Below are positions 54,831-64,000 of a DNA stretch of 64,000 nucleotides, in pieces. The notes beneath the pieces were generated by a model that saw only the letters and a list, made by a program, of their open reading frames with translations, made no database searches and was not told the DNA's origin. Origin of the DNA: Macrothele yani (lineage: Eukaryota; Arthropoda; Arachnida; Araneae; Macrothelidae); assembly GCA_039090855.1 (NCBI GenBank), contig CM077006.1, forward strand, positions 50,787,336-50,851,335. The letters run 5' to 3'. The position numbers were made by a program, and so were the translations under genes. Position 1 is the stretch's first letter. Each line of letters opens with the position of its first letter.

Positions 54831-55383
54831 GCGATTTTCTCTAAAGCATTTTTTTTTCTACAATGTAAAAAGGTAATCAATACATATTCCGTTTTTACAA
54901 GTCAATTAGTACTAATTGATGTTCTGTTTCATGCAGTTTAGGATACTGAAATCATTATTTAAGAAACTAAATCCTTGGGAAAAAATGAACTATCGTATTT
55001 TTCTCGTAATTTTAAAGTACGCTTAAATTTTGATGCTTCATATTAAAATCTAATATCTACGAATTACGTATTTAATATGCAAAGTAAATGTGTACGTATT
55101 AAAACATTTTTGATAATAAATGTGTAATTAAAAGTACTGTATATAATTTAAATGTCCCTGAAAGAAAGAGAACATAGCTTCTTACGTATTCTACTAGCTT
55201 AATTTGAATGTTTCATTCGAAAGGCTTCCTCGATTTACCGAATTCCGCGATATTACGCACAAGAGTGTTGGTCCCTTGAAGTTCGTTAAATCGAGGTCTG
55301 ACTGTATATGCATTGAAGGTTTTCCTTTTTGAACACAATGGAAGATCACCGGTTAGTTGTGACTTAAACTCTCTTCCCTTGTT

Positions 55384-55505
55384 CCCGCACCGGTGGCTCC
55401 GTGGTCTAAGGCGCTGACTTCTGACCGTTCGCCCTAGTTGGGTCCGTGTTCGATTCACAGTGGGGCATAGATGTGTGTGTGTGTTTGTCTTTCGACACTG
55501 GCTCT
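55384..55505 (+). mobile_element. SINE family B, 5' part
   Basis: Head CACCGGTGGCTCCGTGGTCTAAGG (two short motifs, CGGTGGC and GTGGTCTAAG), a B-box-like GTGTTCGATTC, then the first part of the body with a GT expansion. It is truncated after GACACTGGCTCTC. A local ~100-bp duplication (55505-55620) follows. Confidence 0.7.
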
Positions 55506-55784
55506 CAATATGTTACTTGTCCAACACTGGTTATCTATGTGTACATTGGTCATTTAGCACACTGTAAAAATCCTCCATGTTTGATGTATACGTGATCACA
55601 ATGTGTTACTTGATCAACACTGGCTATATCTGTGTAAATTAATCATTTGGCATGCTGTCAAATATGTATGATTTGTACTTGTTGCTGTGAAATATCTGTA
55701 TCCTGTTTATGCCTGCCTGTTTGTCATTTCTGTACTACCAGGTCCAATACACCATTTTAAAAAAAAACCCTTCAATCAAAAAAA

Positions 55785-56300
55785 GAAAAACTTTCTTTTT
55801 TAGTTTCTTTCTCTATGTAAATTTGAGTTCGTTCTCCTTACCATTTTTCAAATTTAACGTGATACCATCTCTTTCGCAAGAGTATGATTGGCAACACCCC
55901 TGAGGTCGGAACGAATGACGTGTGGATGTCTGAGGATCAGATCAGATCAGATGTACAAGATTTTAGGAAGGGAGTGTCTGATCCCAGGTCTTAAACAACC
56001 CTTAGAAATAGGAAACTAGGAGATTTGGGCTAGAGTGCCGGATAGGAAAGTGACACGAAAGCGAGGTAGAAAGGGGAAGGAAGACGCCCTTATTTAGTAC
56101 CGGGGGCCAGTACCCGGGGCCTCGACGTCTTAACGTGCCCATCCAACGCACGGCGGATATTTAGTGGTTCGAGCGTTCGTACCTGCCTGGGATCGAACCC
56201 GAGGTCCTCTCCGTGGCAGTCACGAACGTTTATCACTAGGCCACCCGCGGACCCATGGATGTCTGAGTTAAGAATGGAACGAGATATATAATGTTTTTTG
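55785..56300 (+). repeat. Dispersed repeat R2, copy 2, split by a SINE
   Basis: It matches the minus strand of 46568-46745 and continues beyond the SINE at 55935-56255 to about 56300. Non-coding. Confidence 0.7.
55935..56255 (-). mobile_element. SINE family A copy with target duplication
   Basis: Full minus-strand copy with a GATCAGATCAGATC tail at the left. TGGATGTCTGAG stands on both sides (55923-55934 and 56256-56267), and the R2 repeat resumes in register. Confidence 0.93.
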
Positions 56301-56479
56301 AAAAGCAGGTGTGTTGGGATTAATGGTGGAAATTAATACTGATTGTGAATATGATATGGTTTAATTGCCGTTTGAGTTATTTGAAGGCTGCGTGTTCTGC
56401 TTCAATGTCAGGGTTCTGTTTCTTAGTCAAGTGTTATTGTTGATATTAACTCACTTTCCTTTGATCTCACCTTGTTGAA

Positions 56480-56990
56480 GTGCTAAAGGATATTTAGCTG
56501 AATAAAGAGTAACCGTAAGTAACCTTTTCTGAAGTTATTTGATTGATTTCTGACTCGCTTAAAAGTGAGGTTATCAAGAACTGATTTGTGTAGTGTTCCG
56601 ATGGTGCTATATTCCACGAACATTACATAGTCTTTAAGTATCCAAAAGGTTCTATTACGTTGGATGATTCTTCTATTGATTTCTTTTTCTTGTCTTTCTT
56701 TAAAACTGATTACTTGACTTAAATATATGTATTCGTCTACTTTTTCAATTTCTTTTCCTTCTACCAAAATCTTTTATGTATCCTTTTCTGTATTGTTCAC
56801 ATATTTAGTTTTTGCTGTGTTTATTGTCAGATCTTTTTAAGACTTTCCATCGACAAACCCTTTATCATATTCTGCATCTTCCAATTGCTAGTTGCAATGA
56901 TAACTTTGTCTTCAGCAAATCTTAAGTGATTTAAGTACCTTCCATTTATGTTTAATCCCTTTTTTCCCAGCTTAAATTTCTAAAAATATC
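56480..56990 (-). pseudogene. RTE-like LINE, reverse transcriptase fragment
   Basis: The minus strand around 56900 encodes FADDKVIIATSNWKMQNMIK, carrying the FADD form of the reverse transcriptase catalytic motif. After a break the frame EGKEIEKVDEYIYLSQVISF and KEINRRIIQRNRTFWILKDY follows, the thumb region seen in RTE-type LINEs. It is interrupted by stops and ends without the C-terminal part. It would have copied its own mRNA at a nicked target. Confidence 0.75.
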
Positions 56991-57870
56991 TTCTAACGCA
57001 GAATTAAATGATGCACCATATAAACGCAAATCACACTTTGAAATCAGTAAGTGAAATTTTAAGATCTGAAAGGTGCGAAATGTGACAGGTACCCAGCGCA
57101 TGACCAGAGAGACTGTAAATAGCTAAGATGGTTCAAGTAACACATTATCAATGCGCGATTACTTCTTACCTTTGATTCTCAATAAAAGTCCATACTTATA
57201 TCGTTGAAATTTGTGATTCCCAAACACTAGTCTTCTTTTTTAATGCTATGCAACTTTCCCAACAGCAATGAAGTAAATCCAGGTAAACACACACACACTA
57301 CAAATAGGCGCCCGCCGCACGACAGCCCTGTTTTAAAACAAACAATTTCAGAAAAAAAATGTTTAAACACAAACTACAGTGCTTTCGTGTGGTTTTAGTT
57401 CCTGGTTATTTACCAAGGGTAGCACTAGTTTAAAAACAATTGTTTGCTAGCTAGCATTTCCTTTAGCAATTTTATTAACGTACTTTTTTCCCCCTTAACT
57501 GAAATTTTTTTGTCTTTTCATTTAAAATAATTTAACTGGACTTTCGCAAATTTGGCACAGCAGCAAACCATGATTACTGGCCCGTGTTAGGATGAGAGAA
57601 CTGTGATTTGTGACGGCCCTTGAAAAATCCACAACTGACAGCTGCCAATATTTTTTACACTACTTCTAAATTTAAATGTGGCATTTTGGTCTAGGTCTTT
57701 GATTTATTTAAATTTAAAATTGATTTGTTTTATAAGAAGGTGTCGTGTTTGAAATTTGGTAGCGTTATCCTTTTGAAGATTTTTTCTGCGGTTACATGCT
57801 CATTTAAATTTTCAAAGTATGATTTGTTTCGTCGGAGTGTTTTATATTTTTTTTGCGTATATATATGTAT
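56991..57870. other. Unrecognised sequence
   Basis: Short CACACACAC run near 57288. No feature recognised. Confidence 0.45.
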
Positions 57871-57879
57871 ATAAATCGA

Positions 57880-58510
57880 AGATTTATCGATTGATGGAGA
57901 AAAGCTTGAGATAACCGATACCTACATTTATCTTGGGCAGCAGATATCAAGTGAGGGTCACATTGATGAAGGAAATTAATCGGCGCATAAAACTTGGATG
58001 GAGAGCTTCTGGAAGAAACAGTACAATTTCTAAGAGCAATATGCCATTATATCTTAAAAGAAAAGTGTTTAATCAATGCATTCTGCCAGTGCTTACGTAT
58101 GGAGTCTAGACATGTACCTTAACTAAAAAAGATATACAAAGACTGCAGACAACTTAGAGAAACATGGAGAGATGCATGCTTGGTGTAACCAGGAAAGATA
58201 AGAAGAGGAACTTGTGGATAAGGAAAATGACAAGAGTAAAATCCCTGAAATGGCAATGGGCTGCACATGTTGCCAGAAGAACGGACCACCGATGGACAAT
58301 CGAAATTTTAGACTGGATTCCGAGGGACAGGAAAAAACACAGAAGAAGACTCCATGGGATATGGATGGATGAAATTCGAAAGCATGGTGGAGCGACATGG
58401 AGTAGACAGGCTTAAGACAGACAATTGTGGAATAAACTTGGGGAGACTTTCATCCAGCAGTGGATTGATAATGGTAGACAATAATGATGATGATGATGAT
58501 GATGGTGATA
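57880..58510 (+). pseudogene. RTE-like LINE 3' half with (TGA)n tail
   Basis: The plus strand reads DGEKLEITDTYIYLGQQISS (thumb region), then breaks. The 58164-58415 frame gives MERCMLGVTRKDKKRNLWIR, KWQWAAHVARRTDHRWTIEI, LDWIPRDRKKHRRRLHGIWM and DEIRKHGGATWSRQA. It ends in (GAT)n at about 58483-58512, as RTE and related LINEs often do. Stops and a frameshift make it inactive. The closest relative here is 45200-45432. Confidence 0.78.
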
Positions 58511-58564
58511 TATAGTGATTGGAAGTACGAACTACTTTTATATATATACTGTACATATATAGTG

Positions 58565-58584
58565 ATTGGGAGTACACTCTACTA

Positions 58585-58636
<52 letters not shown>
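58565..58636. repeat. (AT)n microsatellite
   Basis: Long AT run. Together with the run at about 58850-58886 and the unit AGTGATTGGGAGTACAC(A/T)CT repeated near 58500, 58560 and 58888, it forms a locally duplicated block into which a SINE B inserted. Confidence 0.9.
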
Positions 58637-58652
<16 letters not shown>

Positions 58653-58840
58653 ATTGGAGGTTAAATGACCACCATGAGCAACTCAATGGGCTATAAGCAG
58701 TCGCCCGTCCCTAATTTAGGGTCACTGGTTCCAGGGAAGGGAGAGAGCCAGTGCCGTAAGACAAACACAACATCTATGCCTGACCGGGATTCGAACCCGG
58801 ACCCCTTACGGACGAATGATCAGAGGCCACCGGGGCGGCC
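58637..58840 (-). mobile_element. SINE family B copy in AT repeats
   Basis: Minus-strand copy with the T-tail at the left, GGGATTCGAACCC (complement of the B box) and GGCCACCGGGGCGGCC at the right end. Part of the A-box region is deleted. Simple-sequence flanks hide any target duplication. Confidence 0.82.
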
Positions 58841-58844
58841 TACT

Positions 58845-58891
<47 letters not shown>

Positions 58892-58909
58892 TGGGAGTAC
58901 ACACTACTT

Positions 58910-59997
58910 TTAGAGTAGCGTGGCATATAGCATTGCTACAAACAGGAAAAAATAGTTGTAGCAGTAGCACGCTACAAAATAAAGTACCTTGTAGCAGAAT
59001 ATTACGCTACAAATCGTGCTACTTTAAAAAAAGAAGTGTTTTAAAAGTCATATCTCAAATCATGTGGCATTTTCAGGCTTTCCGAAGCTTAATTTGCTGT
59101 AACAGAGGGTCTCAGTGGACTCAGCATACAATTATAACGTATCTGACTTAACTTACATTGGGAAAGCTCCCCAAATTGTTAACTTGGGAATCTCAATTAG
59201 CTCGCGAGACAACGAGTACGAGGCGATCAGGCTAGCGGGTTTTTTTGAGGTTTCTGTTTCTTATTTTTCTGGTCGGTTGGGGTTAACGAGCACAATGAGC
59301 AACTGAGCAACTCGATGGGCTGTATGCAGTCGCCCGTCCCTAATTGAGGGCCGCTGGTTCCAGGAAAGGAATTGAGCCAGTGCCGTAAGACCAACACAAA
59401 GTCCATGCCTCACCGAGATTCGAACCCGGACCCATCTCGGACGAATGATCAGAAATTACAGCTTAGACCATTGCCAACGGAGGATGTCACTAGTTTTTTC
59501 CTTGAAAACTGTTCCTTCATTGCGAGATTCGATTCTTTTAGCCAAAGAAACTGAATTCGCAGAAACAGAATGATATATACTGTAGTTATCAATGGAATTC
59601 CGTGGGCTTCTCAGCTGGTCTATTTAGCTTGAAATATGCGTTAATGAGTGTCACAAAATGTGTCATATATGACGATCAGAGCAAAGGTAAATACAAAGAT
59701 AATTTACCTGTGTAATTTACCTTGGCTTTTGGCTCTGAATACCATATGTAATAATGTATATGTAAATATCATCGTCAGAATTTTCACTTTTAATTTAAAT
59801 CTAAAGGTAGAAAGGTAGCTGAAAAGTAGCAAAACTAGCTACTTCTTTTAATAAAACCAAAAAAAAAACAAAAAAAAAAAAAAACAATGCAGCTAGCTAC
59901 TTTTCACAAAAAGTAGTTGTAGATGAAGCAAGCTACTTTTTTCAAGAATGTAGTTATAGCAACAGCTAGCTACTTCTAAAAAGTAGTTTCGCAACTT
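58910..59997. mobile_element. Non-autonomous element with GTAGC-rich subterminal repeats
   Basis: The left end (ACTACTTTTAGAGTAGC) is repeated inverted at the right end (complement AACTACTTTTTAGAAGTAGC). About 100 bp inside each end are packed with GCTAC/GTAGC motifs, a pattern typical of subterminal transposase-binding sites in hAT-like families. The interior is non-coding and holds a SINE B at about 59260-59483. Target duplication not determined. Confidence 0.6.
59260..59483 (-). mobile_element. SINE family B copy
   Basis: Minus-strand body (GAGCAACTCGATGGGCTGTA, CGCCCGTCCCTAATTGAGGG) and the complement of the B box (GATTCGAACCCGGAC). A short duplicated GAGCAACT precedes it. The 5' head is diverged. 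Confidence 0.78.
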
Positions 59998-60841
59998 CTG
60001 TATATATATAGTTTAGTTCTCCGTGAACCAAACACCTTAACGGACACCTTCAAGCAACGGCACGTTTTGTTCCACAGGATTAACATTAACAATAACCTCC
60101 TAGTACAGAAATCTCTTAATATTGGTCAATTAACGCCATGCCCGTTAGGATTTTGGTGATCTAGCTAAACGTCATGCCCGTTAAGATTTTACGCCGTACC
60201 TTCGGTACATTGGCGAGAAGGATATGACTGGGATAAAAATGTTGCTAAAGAAACTGTACCTTGGAAAAGATGGGTTGGATTATGGCGAACACAATGGTGC
60301 GCTTTGGTGAAAAGATACTAGTTAAAGTTTAGTTCGATGTGAAGTGAGCATTAGCTCCCGTGCATGTTTCAGTCTCCCATCGTGGGCTGCAGGGCGATTG
60401 CTGGTGTCTGGAACGTTGTTCGATGACTAAGGTATCTCTTGGATTTAGTACCTGTGTCTTCTGTTCCTTCTTTCCTGGCCCATCGATAGCTAACTGCCCA
60501 GTTGCACTTCACTATCTTACATTTTATCTTTCCTGTAGCGTACCGTAACCCTAAGCTTTCTATTTCTAAGAGCTTCGTAACTAGACGTCAGACACTGCTT
60601 TTCTAAAATCCGCAACACCGTGATTCATTTATTCAATTATTATATTCAGTTTTATTCAGCTTTTGGGGAAAACACTGCAACCGTTTTCTTTGTGCACAAG
60701 CTTCATACACTTATTTTTTTGTACACGCGCAACGGACTAACGATCTTAACTTAGGTCTTACCTCGGAAAAATGGTTACTCCCGAAACTGGTCACTTTTTA
60801 TTCGGTCCGAGTAGTGGCTGTTATTAGGAGATTTCACTGTA
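59998..60841. other. Unrecognised, possible decayed SINE A 3' part
   Basis: Around 60555-60605, TTTCTATTTCTAAGAGCTTC and GTCAGACACTGCTTTTCTAA resemble the family A SINE 3' region, but the 5' part is not identifiable. Otherwise nothing recognised. Confidence 0.35.
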
Positions 60842-60846
60842 TACAC

Positions 60847-61434
60847 TGTGACGTACCTGCCAGCAGGACGCACACGACATAAAGGCAGATAGGAATCAGA
60901 ACAAATGTCTGCGTAGCTCAGTTGGTAGAGCGACTTGTTCCGGAATAAGCGGCCTCGGGTTCGAATCCCGGCGTAGACCAAAAATGACGGAGAAATTTAC
61001 TTCGTTATAATGGCGCCCGAACTACCCGGATGACCCGACCGTTCAAAATCTCGCATTGGTGTGATGTTATTTCCACACCGCGAGATAGGAAAAATCAGAG
61101 AATCCCTTCTCCAGTGCTTCGAAAAATAAATGTGTGTGACGTTGCATTCCACACACCAGATTGACTGGGAGTTCTCAAGTGCACGTTCTACAGTGGTTGT
61201 CTGCCTGCAGCGATTCATGGTCACGGCTGACCCGTGGGCCATGCCCCCGGCCCTCTTTCGGGGGGGGGAGATGTGACGTACCTGCCAGCAGGACGCACAC
61301 GACATAAAGGCAGATAGGAATCAGAACAAATGTCTGCGTAGCTCAGTTGGTAGAGCGACTTGTTCCGGAATAAGCGGCCTCGGGTTCGAATCCCGGCGTA
61401 GACCAAAAATGACGGAGAAATTTACTTCGTTATA
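60847..61434 (+). mobile_element. TRIM-D2: copy with two identical LTRs
   Basis: LTRs at 60847-61009 and 61272-61434 are 163 bp each and read identical by eye. The interior is 262 bp, exactly as in TRIM-D1. TGGCGCCCGAAC begins at 61011. The purine tract before the 3' LTR is CGGGGGGGGGAGA. ACAC stands at 60843-60846 and 61435-61438. Identical LTRs imply recent insertion, since both are made from one template. There is no coding capacity. Confidence 0.92.
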
Positions 61435-61583
61435 ACACTGAGTGGCCACTTTATTATGACCACCTGACAGTTTTAAGCAAATGAGCTAAGGCTGCACGCT
61501 GTTGCCGCCAGAGGGCGAGGCTAGTATAAAAAGGGAAAGCTTAGTGATTGCGACAGTAGTAGAAGTGATTTTTGAGTGACGAG

Positions 61584-62618
61584 ATGGGTAAAAAATACGA
61601 TCTGACGGACTTTCAACGTGGGATGATTGTAGGAACTCGGAGCCATGGAGCCAGTATCACAGAAACCGCCGCATTCGTGAAATGTTATAGAGAAGCTGTT
61701 GTTAAAGTGTTTAAAGACTGGACTGTCAGCCAAAAAACTGGGTCACTACGTGCAACGTGTGATCGTCATCGACTAGTGAATGCTCGGGCGGAACGGGGAG
61801 TGTCCAGACTGGTAACAGACAACAGAAGGGCAACAGTTACTCAAGCAAATTACAGACCATCTTAATCAAAGATCCCCTCAAATGATCTCTGCACGCACTG
61901 TTCGCCGTACACTGCATCGGATGGGATATGACAGCCGAAGGCCTGTTCGAACATCTTCGTTGTCTGCAGTTAACAAGAGAAAACGTCTCCAGTTCGCACA
62001 GGAACACAAGGATTGGACAGTCGATAATTGGAAACAAATTATGTGGTCCGATGAATCACGTTTTGAGTTGCACCATGCCGATGGCCGAGTGAGAATTTGA
62101 CGGAAATAGCACCAAAGCATGGACTCCAAATGCATTGCTATAACCCTTCAAGCTGGTGGAGGCAACGTTATGGTTTAGGGAATGTTTTCCTGGCATGCTT
62201 TGGGCCCTCTAATTCGTGTCTGACTGGCACATCATATCTAAACATCGTTGCGGACCAAGTGCATCCTGTCATATGGATGGTTTATCCCAATGGCGATGGC
62301 TACTTTGAACAAGATAATGCGCCTTGCCATAGTGCTGGTATTGTACAGGATTGGTTTCAGGAACATGCCGGTGAGTTTTCTTTGCTTAGGTGGCCCCCAC
62401 AATCTCCAGATCTCAACCCCATTGAGAATTTGTGTGATGAAGTTGAACAAGCCATCAGACAGCTGGATCCACAACCCTGCAATCTCACACTCCTGTAAAG
62501 TGCTATTCATCAAGCATGGTCTCAGAATCCACAAACCACCTATCAACATCTCGTGGAGTCCATGCCACGAAGAATCGACGCAGTATTAAAGGCAAAAGGC
62601 GCCCCAACGAAGTACTGA
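61584..62618 (+). pseudogene. Tc1 transposase, few lesions
   Basis: It starts MGKKYDLTDFQRGMIVGTRS at 61584 and includes SITETAAFVKCYREAVVKVF and ERGVSRLVTDNRRATVTQ. A frameshift near 61850 leads to MISARTVRRTLHRMGYDSRR and WKQIMWSDESRFELHHADGR (first Asp), then a TGA at about 62098. Another frame carries YFEQDNAPCHSAGIVQDWFQ (second Asp) and PPQSPDLNPIENLCDEVEQA (final Glu), a TAA near 62496, and the last codons ending GAPTKY at 62616. The catalytic residues are all still present. Confidence 0.88.
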
Positions 62619-62650
62619 GGGGGTGGTCATAATAAAGTGGTCACTCAGTG

Positions 62651-63190
62651 TATATGTATAAAAGGAAAGGGGTCTAAGGACAATGCAGTTATCCCATCTC
62701 TCGGAAAATTTTCTCAGTGCAATTGACCCAACTCTCTGATTTTTCGATTGCAGCTGACGAATAGTCTCGTAAATTTCTAAGGCATTAGACAATTCACAAT
62801 TTATAAAATATTGAAGAAACGGAAGTCCATTCGTGTCGTTGCAAGTGGCCGCATTGAATGAAGACAGTGACTGGCAGAAGCCGACGTATGATATATCAAT
62901 AAGATGTGTAACGTCAGTTCCTCAGCAGACCCTACAAAATCAAAACTTGGAAAAGCGAGGGATTACAAGCAAGCTTATAAGCGTTTCCACAGCATATAGA
63001 GAGATACATGCCATATAAGTTGCTCAAGAGCTGAGGCCCACATTCCCTTAATAACACACATTAGTTCAAATGGATTGGTCAGCTTGATACTAAGCACGTC
63101 GAACATCTATAGATCAAAGGTAATGCTTATTGTGGAGTGACGATTCATGTGCTGTCTTCATTTTTCCGATGGCCGCTTCAGTAAAAGTCG
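62651..63190. other. Unrecognised sequence
   Basis: No feature recognised. Confidence 0.45.
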
Positions 63191-64000
63191 TTTTATCGAA
63201 ACGATCACCTTTGCAGAAAGTTCATTTTACCAAACTGTTCATTTCAGGGACAGGTCCTGTTACCGAACGGTATCCTTACGTCGAAGAGTCAGTTTACAGA
63301 AGAATCATTTTACCGAATTGTTCATTTCAGTGACAAGTCCTGTTGCCGAATGATTCGTTTCCTTTCAAAATTTAAAAAAAAAAACCGGTTCGTTATCAGT
63401 TCGTTTCCATTGTTAACCAACGGTTCGTTGTCGTTCAAAAATTTATTTCCGAACGGTTCGGATTACTTCACTTTAAAGTTCAGTTACTGAAAGATCGTCG
63501 GTAACCGACTAATGAGTCAGTTTACCGAAAGTTGTTTTACGGAAATGTTCATTTCAGGGATGATTCGTTTCCTGGAAAGGTTACTTCACTCAACAGTTCA
63601 TTTCATCCGAAAATCCTTCCATCGAAGAGTCAATGTACCAAAATGTCATTTTATCGAATTGTTCATTTTAGTGACAATTCCTGTTGCCGAACGGTTCGTT
63701 TCCTCAAAGGATTATTTCATTTAAAGTTAATTTCATCGAAAATCATCCCATCAAAGAGTCAGTTTACGGGAAGATCATTTTACCGAATTGCTCATTTCAG
63801 TGACAGGTCTTGTTGCTAAACGGTTTGTTTCCTCAAAGGATTACTTCACTTAAAAGTTCATTCCATCGTAGAGTCAGTTTACCGAAAGATCGTTTTACCC
63901 AATTGTTCGTTTCAGGAACAGGTCCTGTTGCCGAAACGTTCGTTTCCTGTAAGGATTACTTCCCTCAAAAATTCATTTCATCGAGGGTACACTTTACTGA
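63191..64000. repeat. Complex tandem repeat running off the window
   Basis: Units of about 115-135 bp share TTCATTTCAG(T/G)GACA, GTCCTGTTGCCGAACGGTTC, GTTTCCTCAAAGGATTACTT and AGAGTCAGTTTACCGAAAGA. Individual sub-blocks also repeat out of order, so it is a composite satellite. The plus-strand frames across it (for example 63532-63819) are read-through of the repeat. Confidence 0.88.

Larger units (their letters stand above)
53987..55304 (+). mobile_element. Pogo/Tigger-like element with a SINE
   Basis: It starts CAGTAAAACCCCTATTTAAC and ends ...TTAAATCGAGGTCTGACTG, with TA outside both ends (53985-53986 and 55305-55306). This end type (CAGT...AAC(C) TC-rich, then ATTTAACG) is typical of pogo and Tigger elements. 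Only a C-terminal transposase fragment remains, and a family A SINE lies at 54210-54585. Confidence 0.75.
60844..62650 (+). mobile_element. Tc1-type element with a TRIM in its first bases
   Basis: The right end ACTTTATTATGACC type inverts to GGTCATAATAAAGTGGTCAC then TCAGTG, followed by TA. The left end starts CAC at 60844-60846, is interrupted after three bases by the small LTR element (60847-61434), and resumes CACTGAGTGGCCACTTTATT at about 61436. A TA lies before it (60842-60843). Without the TRIM it is about 1.22 kb. The sister copy at 36113-37273 lacks its outer left end. Confidence 0.88.

Overview
This window looks like intergenic DNA from an animal genome, most likely an arthropod (chelicerate is a guess). 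The evidence is Tc1/mariner, hAT and pogo DNA transposons, Penelope-like and RTE-like retroelement remains, tRNA-headed SINEs and moderate to high A+T. I found no convincing host gene, no functional tRNA or rRNA gene and no CRISPR array. Nearly all recognisable coding sequence is decayed transposase or reverse transcriptase.

Layout. 1-2.6 kb holds foldback and inverted repeats. 2.6-7.7 kb is mostly unrecognised, with one SINE. 7.69-10.56 kb is a Tc1 element split by a 1.58 kb insertion of unknown type. 12.5-16.5 kb holds a 27-bp minisatellite bracketed by two copies of a Tc1 3' end, one of them in a complete element that carries a SINE. 18.2-29.1 kb is a deep nest: a Tc1 element holding a small LTR element, then a long inverted repeat with Penelope-like remains, itself interrupted by a MITE, a mariner-type element, a hAT MITE that carries a nearly open Tc1 element, and another Tc1. 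29.2-32.5 kb has two more Tc1 copies. 33.6-38.2 kb has a satellite, SINE-in-SINE nesting, a solo LTR and a second Penelope-like inverted repeat split by a Tc1. 40.2-46.6 kb has a mariner and two Tc1 remnants, one fused to an RTE LINE tail. 46.9-48.5 kb is a composite LTR element inside a TTAA-flanked MITE. 53-58.5 kb has RTE LINE pieces, an LTR copy and a pogo remnant. 60.8-62.7 kb is a Tc1 whose terminus is interrupted by a young LTR element, and the window ends in a complex tandem repeat.

The most interesting observation is a group of very small, non-coding LTR elements (TRIM-like; families called TRIM-D and TRIM-C here). Their 132-163 bp LTRs each contain a tRNA-like sequence with A-box and B-box motifs. 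Full copies have a TGGCGCCCGA primer-binding site just after the 5' LTR, a purine tract before the 3' LTR, and 4-bp target duplications (GAGG, ACAC, AACC). A solo LTR with its own duplication (TGTT) is also present. The arrangement recalls plant Cassandra TRIMs, which carry 5S rDNA in their LTRs. One copy has two identical LTRs and so is young.

The nested order can be read from target duplications and restored reading frames, giving a relative chronology. All identifications are by eye from motifs; no database search was run.
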